A DNA stretch of 64,000 nt from Streptomyces spiralis (GTDB lineage: Bacteria; Actinomycetota; Actinomycetes; Streptomycetales; Streptomycetaceae), in NCBI RefSeq assembly GCF_014654675.1, contig NZ_BNBC01000017.1:113116-177115 (forward strand), given 5' to 3'. Shown here piece by piece: positions 57,999 through 64,000 of this stretch. Below the pieces are notes generated by a model. The model was given only the letters and a program-made list of their open reading frames with translations, did no database searches and was not told where the DNA came from. Each line of letters begins with the position of its first letter. Within the stretch, counting starts at the first letter, position 1. Both the position numbers and the translations under genes were made by a program.

Positions 57999-58842
57999 CA
58001 CACACCTCCAGTGCACTCACGTCCTCCGGCACGGTGCGCCCGGAGTGCGACCCTGCGCCCAGGGTCGGCCTCGGTGCGGACCGGGTTGTGCTCCGCCCGG
58101 CTCGGCAGGTCGGTGAAGAAGGCGCTCATGTCTCAGTCGCCGTCCTCCAGGCGGGTGCCGACGTTTCGGCCACGTCGGACACGTCGACCTGCTCGTTCGC
58201 CGCCAGGGGCGCCGTCGGCGTCCATCTGCCAGCGGATGCCCCTGGCGGTGCGGTGGCGCGGTTCCTCCCGCAGGCCGGAGGCAAGGTCCCGGGCCGAATC
58301 GGAGGGCAGACCTCGGGCCGGCGCCAGGACGGGCCGCAGGTTCCTGCCGATCGTGTCCGCTTCGGGCTGCCCCATAACCCTTGTCCTGCCGCCTGGTAGG
58401 CCTCGGTGCTGTCGCGTCTCGCCGCCTCCCTCAGGCTGCCACCACAGGGAGGGATCCGCTCGTCCACCCGTTCGGCAGCACGCCGCGCCTGCAGGACAGG
58501 GCACCCCTAGCGTGCTGAATGTGCGACCCATTCTCCCGAAGATCGAGGGCGGCCGGGTACAGGGCCTCCTACTGCCCATCGAGGACGGCATCGACGCCAT
58601 CCAACCCGCTGCTCGTCCACATCGGTGGCGCGGAGCATCTGGACAACTGGGGGTATCGCCGAGGTGAGCCCAAAAGCGGCCACGAGATGATCTTGGCTAC
58701 TGGCCGAGGTTGCTGACGCACTTCGCGCACTCGCGGCGAGCTTTGCGCTGTGGGGTGCCGTAGCCGCTTAAGTCAGAGAAGAGATGCGTCGTGGCTGGGG
58801 CGGTCGGCTCCACGGCTTTAGACACCTCACGATCCCAACGCG
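57999..58842. other. 844-base region with no recognised gene
   Basis: Open frames exist on both strands, but none shows consistent codon bias, a good start or a family motif. A piece near 58516-58715 (plus, LLVHIGGAEHLDNWGYRRGE) reads a little like protein and may be a gene remnant. It lies between ackA and the broken IS110 element. Confidence 0.4.
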
Positions 58843-60067
58843 TCAAGCGGCGGAGGCGACTTCGGTGGGGAACGCCGTGTTCTCGTCGAACAGCTTGCAG
58901 TGCTGGAGGCAGTGATAGAGCTGTCCGATCATGCGGTTGAAGAGGTTCCTCTGAGCGGCCGAGTGCCAGTCGCCGTGCTCGCGGCGTCGTCGGTAGTGGG
59001 CGTTGGCCCCGGCTGATGCCCGCAGTGAGGCGAAGGCCCAGAGGTAGCCGGCGTGGTTGAGGCGGTCGTTCTTCACCCAGCGGCGGGTGATGGATGACTT
59101 CTTGCCGGAGGCTGTGGTGACGGGCGAGGAGCCCGCGTACGCCTTCAGGCCCCGGGCGTCGGCGAAGCGGGTGTGGTCGTCCCCGATCTCAGCCAGGATC
59201 CGGGCGGTGAGCTGGATGCCGAGCCCGGGAAGCTCAGCAGGATCTCGGCGTCCGGGTGCTGAGGGAACGCCTCTTTCACCGCCTCGGCGAGATCGGCGGC
59301 GGCGGTGCAGGCGGCTTCCAATTGGATGAGCAGGGCGAGCATCTGCTTGCCGAGGGCGTCCTCGACGAGGGGCGGCTGGTGGGCCCAGGCGGCGCGGAAG
59401 ACGTCACGGAGGCGCTCGGCTTCCGCCGTGATGCCGCGCTTGCGGCCGGCCCGCTTGAGGGCGGCTTGGAGCTGGGTGCGCGTCAACCGCGCGGCCAGCA
59501 GCGGGGTCGGTCCGGCCTTGAGGAGCTCGCGGGCCTCGGGGCGGCACAGGCCGTCGGCCCAGGTGGCGAAGGCGTCCAAGGCAGCCGGGTAGTACTCGCG
59601 CAGCAGAGACCGGAGCTGGTTGGCGATCTGCTGCCGGTTCCACAGAGCGTCCTGCTGGGCGCGGGCCAGGACGGCGATCGCGCGGCCGAGGTCGGAGTCG
59701 TCGGGGAGTGGCCTGTGGGCATGCATGTCTGTGCGCAGGATGTTTGCCAGGACGAGGGCGTCGCCGGGGTCGGACTTCTTGCGCGAGACGCTGTGTCGGT
59801 CGCGGTAGGGGCGGCCGCCATTGGGTTGATCGCGTAGACCTTGCGCTTGCCCGTCCGCAGGACGGCGACCAGGAGGCCGCGGGTGGTTTCGATTGCCACC
59901 GGGATCGGGTTCTCTTCGGTGTCGCCGTGCTCGGCGAGCAGTTCCAGCAGCAGCTGGTAGCCGGCTGCGTCGTCGGTGATATGGCGTTTGGCGAGTAACT
60001 GGCCGGTGTCGTCTACCAGAGCGACGTCGTGCGTCTTCTCTGCCCTGTCGATTCAGCAATAGATCAA
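58843..60067 (-). mobile_element. IS110-family transposase, degraded
   Basis: Translating in pieces gives an IS110 DEDD transposase. The start (60067 down) reads IYC-stop-IDRAEKTHDVALVDD, so Gly5 has become a stop and the usual Trp is Arg. The frame continues to LRTGKRKVYAINP, shifts to KSDPGDALVLANILRTDMHA and FPQHPDAEILLSFPG, then shifts again near 59230 to a C-terminal part with KAYAGSSPVT, RWVKNDRLNHAGYLWAFASL and NRMIGQLYHCLQHC. At least one nonsense change and two frameshifts make it inactive. Element ends were not identified. Confidence 0.85.
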
Positions 60068-60873
60068 GGCAGTTCCCTCCCGATGTGCAGGTATTTACGC
60101 TGGTCACGAGCGCATGCGGGCCACGCGAGCGACCTAATCCCAGACCTCGACCACGAGGGTTGGGTCGACACCTCACAAGCCGTTCGTGGCACCAGCGCAC
60201 CCCACGGGCCCCGGTCTGCGCGGGAGCTCAGACGGCTCGGGCGTATCGAGAGGTCACCATGCGGCAGGCTCACACCACCAACACCAACGGGTGATCAAGC
60301 GGCGAGTGTTGACGGTCGAAAGTGCCGAGCAGCACCCCTCTTCGAAGAGCCCTCGAAGGTCTGGTCCCAACGAGACGTCCGCTCAATGGCCACGACCGTC
60401 AAATTCTTCATCGTGGTGGCGGCCGTGAAGGCACCGGACGCTGCCGCTCTGCGAAGGGGCCTGCCGGCCGGGTGGATCCAAGGCGTCCGCCAGGCGCCCA
60501 TAAGCCGCCACCACGACGAGCACCGGGACCGCGCGCACTGTCTAAAGCGAGGCGTTGCCCGCCCGGCAGCCACAAGATGTCACGATCCGGCACTCGAACA
60601 TCCCGAGGACCAACCGCTCTATCGGAACGCCCTTAGCAAGGGATTAGGCAGCCACTTTGGCGCGAGCCTCGAAGATGATAGCCCCCACGTCGTGCTTTAG
60701 TGGGCAGGTCCACAGACTGCCCGACGCGCCGGAAGCTTACGGGGCCATGATCACTCGCGCCAAAGCAGCTCCCGCTCAAAGCCGCTCCACCGACCTCTGA
60801 GACCGGACTCAAATCGGAGTACAAAAAACCACACTCTCGTGTTCTGATATCCGACCAAATGGCGTACTCCTGT
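60068..60873. other. About 800 bases with no recognised gene
   Basis: The region between the IS110 remnant and the RiPP-like cassette has open frames on both strands, the best on plus from 60386 (MATTVKFFIVVAAVKAPDAA) to 60700, but no recognisable domain. It is likely decayed DNA. Confidence 0.4.
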
Positions 60874-60902
60874 TTGAGGCTAACACGAGAACCGCATACG
60901 TT
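60874..60902 (+). promoter_or_regulatory. Candidate promoter of the RiPP-like cassette
   Basis: TTGAGG (60874-60879), 17 bp, TACGTT (60897-60902), about 60 bases before the precursor start. Confidence 0.45.
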
Positions 60903-60963
60903 GAAACGGCGGGCGAACACTAGAGCCCATCGATCATTCGCCAAGACCTACTAGGGAGCTGGC

Positions 60964-61146
60964 ATGGCACTCGAAAAGGAGCGCGAGAAGCCGCGCGTGA
61001 AAATCCACATCTCCAACGACAACCTCCCGAGCCGTGCGCGTGACGCTGTGAACCGTCTGATGGAAGAACTGCAGGCCGCTGACGTCGAGGTGGAGACGGC
61101 GGGATGTCAGAACTTCGTCAGTTGCGGGAACTACAGCCTAGAGTGA
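60964..61146 (+). CDS. RiPP-like precursor peptide, 60 aa
   Basis: The first 46 residues are charged and helical (KEREKPRVKIHISNDN, AVNRLMEELQAADVEVE) like a leader peptide. The last 13 residues contain two tandem six-residue units, CQNFVS and CGNYSL, then Glu60. Each unit is Cys-x-Asn-aromatic-x-x, so two identical rings could be built by the radical SAM enzyme encoded 175 bases downstream. The ATG has GGGAG upstream. No signal peptide is present. The class is not one I can name; FxSxx-COOH peptides are similar in context but end differently. Confidence 0.75.
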   Translation: MALEKEREKPRVKIHISNDNLPSRARDAVNRLMEELQAADVEVETAGCQNFVSCGNYSLE

Positions 61147-61226
61147 TTATCACTCAGACGGGGACGTCTACCTGAGTGAACCACGCACCTCGTTTCCGCA
61201 CATCTACTCGCAGAACATCTGCACGG

Positions 61227-61262
61227 TTGGCCGACCCATGCTGAATGGCACGGGTCGGCCAA
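61227..61262 (+). terminator. Hairpin between precursor and radical SAM gene
   Basis: TTGGCCGACCC (61227-61237) and GGGTCGGCCAA (61252-61262) are perfect 11-base complements with a 14-base loop. Such hairpins after RiPP precursor genes let most transcripts stop, giving excess precursor over enzyme. Confidence 0.65.
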
Positions 61263-61320
61263 ACGAGTCTCAGATTCCCTGTACCTCTCTTAGGGCTCGT
61301 GACCGGATAGGAGAACAACC

Positions 61321-62676
61321 GTGAAGCTTTCGAAGTTCAACGTCTCGATGGTCCGCAACGAAAACATTGTTATCTACAACGGGGTCAGTGGTGCCGTCGT
61401 CCAACTGCCTCACGACGCTTATGAGGAGATTCAACGATGCTCAGCTACCGATGACGAACCGCAAGTATCAACCGACATCCTTGAACGTCTCGCTCTCGGC
61501 CGAATGATCATTCCTGAATGGGCTGACGAAGTAGCTTTTCTCGAACGTCGCTACCAAGCGAGCCGAGGGGCTAAATCGAGGCTGGGACTGACCATCGTGA
61601 CCAGCCTCGGCTGCAATTTCGACTGCCCTTACTGCTTCGAAGCGAAGCATCCCTCCATCATGGATGCAGATGTTCGGGACTTGGTACTACAGGTACTTAC
61701 AGACCAACTGGAGAATCTGCAGAACTTCCACGTTACATGGTTCGGCGGTGAACCGCTCGTCGGAAAGAAAGCCCTCTTGGATCTTTCGGACGAGTTCATC
61801 AAAGCGTGCGACGGCGGTGGCGTGCGCTATAGCGCAAACATGCTAACCAATGGCTACCTGCTCGATGAGACGACGTGCTCACAACTTGCTGACAGTCGGG
61901 TGACGTCGGTGCAGGTCGGCCTCGACGGACCACCTAAGGTGCACAACAAGCTTCGCCCCCTGGCGGGTGGAAAAGGGACGTTCTCCAAAATCGTGGAAAA
62001 TCTGCATCATGCAGTGTCGTTCTTTGATGTCAGTGTACGAGTCAACGTAGACAAAGATAATTTCAGGTACACCGAAGAGCTGATGCGACTCCTGGCCGAC
62101 GAAGGACTATCGGGCAAACTTCACGTGTATCCGGGCCAAATCGTGGGTGATGACACGAGCACTGCGGCTCCGTCTGTCACCTACGAGGGGAAATGTTTCG
62201 TAAACAAGGAGTTCGCCCTTGCGGAGCGAGACTTCTTCAGGATTGCAGAATCCTACGGTTTCACATCTCCTGCTTTGCCGAAGCCGACGGGAGCGCCGTG
62301 CACAGCCGTCCGGGCGAACGAATTGGTAGTCGGAAGCAAGGGGGAGTTGTATAAGTGCTGGAATTCCGTCGGAAACCGCATGGAGGAGATTGGGAATATT
62401 CGCGATTACACAAACCCGAACGGTCGAATGCAGCGCTGGCTGAAATATGACCCTTTCAGCAATGAAGAATGTCGTACCTGTGTAGCTCTACCAGTCTGCA
62501 TGGGTGGCTGCGCGCACTACGCATTGACCTCGTCCAACTATGAAAATCGTTGTGGCACCTTTCGGCATACGTACCAGGAGCAGGTCGAGTCGTACGTTGC
62601 GTCAGCTGCGCCTACATATGAGGCTGGCTTCCTCATTGCGCCGCAGAGCCTGTCCATTCGGGCAGAGACGCGGTGA
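61321..62676 (+). CDS. Radical SAM/SPASM peptide-modifying enzyme, 451 aa
   Basis: CNFDCPYC (Cys98, Cys102, Cys105) binds the SAM-coordinating 4Fe-4S cluster; VTWFGGEPLVG and ANMLTNGYLL are the usual GGE and following strand motifs. The C-terminal SPASM region has several Cys (GAPCTAVR, LYKCWNSVG, EECRTCVALPVCMGGCAHY, ENRCG) for auxiliary clusters. The family forms thioether or carbon-carbon links in precursor peptides. GTG 61321 has AGGAG upstream. It probably modifies the Cys-Asn-aromatic repeats of the upstream peptide. Confidence 0.9.
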   Translation: MKLSKFNVSMVRNENIVIYNGVSGAVVQLPHDAYEEIQRCSATDDEPQVSTDILERLALGRMIIPEWADEVAFLERRYQASRGAKSRLGLTIVTSLGCNFDCPYCFEAKHPSIMDADVRDLVLQVLTDQLENLQNFHVTWFGGEPLVGKKALLDLSDEFIKACDGGGVRYSANMLTNGYLLDETTCSQLADSRVTSVQVGLDGPPKVHNKLRPLAGGKGTFSKIVENLHHAVSFFDVSVRVNVDKDNFRYTEELMRLLADEGLSGKLHVYPGQIVGDDTSTAAPSVTYEGKCFVNKEFALAERDFFRIAESYGFTSPALPKPTGAPCTAVRANELVVGSKGELYKCWNSVGNRMEEIGNIRDYTNPNGRMQRWLKYDPFSNEECRTCVALPVCMGGCAHYALTSSNYENRCGTFRHTYQEQVESYVASAAPTYEAGFLIAPQSLSIRAETR

Positions 62677-62728
62677 CGTAGGTGACTGCACGTAAGTCTA
62701 AGTAAGGGCGCAAGGAAGAAGAGTAGAG

Positions 62729-63652
62729 GTGTCAAGTTCAACGCACGAGGCGTTTGAAAGAGAATATTTTAGTCAAGATATCACCAGCTTGTGCGATTCG
62801 CTTAGGCAACGGCTTGATGAGTGTGTCCGAAATTACGGGGAGTCTCATCTTGATACAGCTTACTGCCTCCATGAAATCGCCTACGCGACCTATTTCGCCG
62901 GTGACTACTCCGCCGCTATCGAATATTTCGAGCGGGCGTTGACGATTCGCCGGACGAAGCTTGGAAAATGGCATCCAGACACAGCTCATACCCTCAATGA
63001 CATCGGAATGGTGCTTCTCACGGTAGGCCGCTGTACCGAGGCTGAGAAAAACTTCGAGCGGGCATTGGAAATTCGGCGGGCGAGGCTTGGAGAATGGCAT
63101 CTAGACACAGCTCATACCCTCAATGACATTGGAATGGCGATTGCCGCAGGCGGAGAAGTTGAGCCAGCAGTAGCATATGTCCGTCGCGCGCTAGAGATTC
63201 GAATCAAAGTATCGGGCGCGGACAGCATTGACACCGCGATTAGCCTGAATGACCTAGGTGTGCTGCATCGCGCTCAGGGCGACTGTGAGAAGGCCAGGGC
63301 TTCCATTGAGGAAGCACTTCATATCCGGCGTAGAAAGTTGGGCACCGATCACCCTGTAACGGCGCATAGCCTACATGAATTGGGGGTCGTGCTTCGCGTT
63401 CAAGGCGAGTATGAGGAGGCCGGAGGTGCCATTGAGGAAGCACTTCATATCCGGTGTAGTAAGTTGGGCACCGATCACCCTGTAACAGCAGACAGTCTGC
63501 GCAACCTTGGGCATCTAAAATACATGACAGGTAACCATGCAGAGGCAAAGAAACTCTTCAGCGAGGCGTTGCATATTTATGTCGATACTTTCGGGGAAGG
63601 AAGCAAACAAGCATTGCGCTCCCGGCGCATTTTGATGCTTATGCAGCAATGA
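62729..63652 (+). CDS. Tetratricopeptide-repeat protein, 307 aa
   Basis: Seven or so TPR units of about 42 residues cover the whole protein (AIEYFERALTIRRTKLG, HPDTAHTLNDIGMVLLTVG and repeats), in the kinesin-light-chain style. Units two and three and units five and six are nearly identical in DNA, pointing to recent duplication. No enzymatic domain or membrane segment is visible. Being 52 bases after the radical SAM gene it is probably part of the cassette, as a scaffold, target or regulator. The GTG at 62729 has a GGAAG stretch upstream. Confidence 0.8.
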   Translation: MSSSTHEAFEREYFSQDITSLCDSLRQRLDECVRNYGESHLDTAYCLHEIAYATYFAGDYSAAIEYFERALTIRRTKLGKWHPDTAHTLNDIGMVLLTVGRCTEAEKNFERALEIRRARLGEWHLDTAHTLNDIGMAIAAGGEVEPAVAYVRRALEIRIKVSGADSIDTAISLNDLGVLHRAQGDCEKARASIEEALHIRRRKLGTDHPVTAHSLHELGVVLRVQGEYEEAGGAIEEALHIRCSKLGTDHPVTADSLRNLGHLKYMTGNHAEAKKLFSEALHIYVDTFGEGSKQALRSRRILMLMQQ

Positions 63653-64000
63653 GGAGCGTCGGTTCTGAACTCTGGACGATGCGCGGAGGCGCGGTGATCA
63701 ACTCCTTTCGTTCCCCGCGGTCCGGCCGGCGCAGCTTGCTCCCGTCGACGGCACCGCACGGTGGCTGAGGCCGGTGGGGGTGCAGCGAGACATACGCGCG
63801 CCTGGCCGATCGGCGCATCCGCCGTCGTGGCTGACTGTCGGCGGCTGAGGTTTATACGGCCCCGTGCGGCGGTGGCCGCCGTCGACCAACGACCGGTTCC
63901 TGATGATCAGCCCTGGGCAGTGTCTAGGTGTGTTGTCCCGGGACGTTGGTGACACGCGTGCTGGGTGCTTGAACAGGTGAGGGCCTTCTGGGTTCGGTGT
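63653..64000. other. Right edge without a recognised gene
   Basis: About 350 bases follow the TPR gene. Short frames exist on both strands but none is supported. The last 80 bases look like the terminal region of a transposable element, but no transposase coding is visible in the window, so I leave it unassigned. Confidence 0.35.

Noticed and set aside
54841..58842. A phosphoketolase or universal-stress gene beside acetate kinase
   Set aside because: The 844 bases next to ackA show no motif of either family in any frame.
60964..61146. Assignment of the precursor to the FxSxx-COOH class
   Set aside because: The TPR and radical SAM context is similar, but the peptide ends NYSLE with no Phe at the required position; FVS occurs internally.
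63900..64000. An insertion-sequence end at the right edge
   Set aside because: The sequence looks like a transposon terminus, but no transposase, inverted repeat partner or duplication is inside the window.

Overview
The window is very GC-rich, uses GTG/TTG starts freely and carries a WhiB-type regulator, GAF/SpoIIE phosphatase and DUF6233-like genes. It therefore looks like Streptomyces or a close actinomycete. Positions 1-44.8 kb are a siphovirus-type prophage (or phage-plasmid arm) read almost entirely on the minus strand. From right to left it runs: terminase small and large subunits, portal, scaffold, decoration protein, lambda gpE-like major capsid, MuF-like head protein, connector and head-closure proteins, major tail protein, frameshifted tail chaperone, 1599-aa tape measure, baseplate/fibre genes, lysis cassette, then recombination, replication and regulatory genes. 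No integrase is visible.

The prophage is rich in accessory genes. The lysis cassette contains a 78-aa protein with the Acb2/Tad1 hairpin signature (sponge for cyclic-nucleotide immune signals) between endolysin and holin. A 7.5-kb cargo island (26.6-34.2 kb) splits the head genes from the tail genes. It holds a HEPN protein, a RelE-like toxin with antitoxin, a Nudix plus SAH-hydrolase-like pair with its own phage-type promoter, a divergent XRE-TPR/SLOG cluster and an AbiGi-like gene. More morons sit between head genes: a TRADD-N-type membrane protein, a Ymh-type HEPN protein and a lipoprotein. The early region has a recurring start-associated element (CTCTTGGAG on the minus strand), strong hairpins after many genes, three copies of an identical TAGAATAAGAG promoter core, and a cluster of GGGTTCCCC palindromes inside the initiator-like gene that looks like a lambda-style origin.

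Positions 44.9-54.3 kb hold a type I-C CRISPR-Cas locus: cas3, cas5, cas8c and cas7 on the minus strand, a 34-repeat array downstream and a 7-repeat array (plus a truncated repeat) reading the other way upstream of cas3. Adaptation genes are gone: only about 29 codons of cas4 remain, fused directly to the first repeat of the large array.

Positions 54.4-60.1 kb look like host chromosome with decay: a small protein, an ATP-dependent DNA ligase fragment, a GAF/SpoIIE phosphatase, a truncated DUF6233-like gene, acetate kinase, and an IS110 transposase broken by a stop codon and two frameshifts. At 60.9-63.7 kb lies a lower-GC cassette: a 60-aa RiPP-like precursor, a hairpin, a radical SAM/SPASM enzyme and a TPR protein. 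This is the best candidate for an undescribed biosynthetic system in the window.
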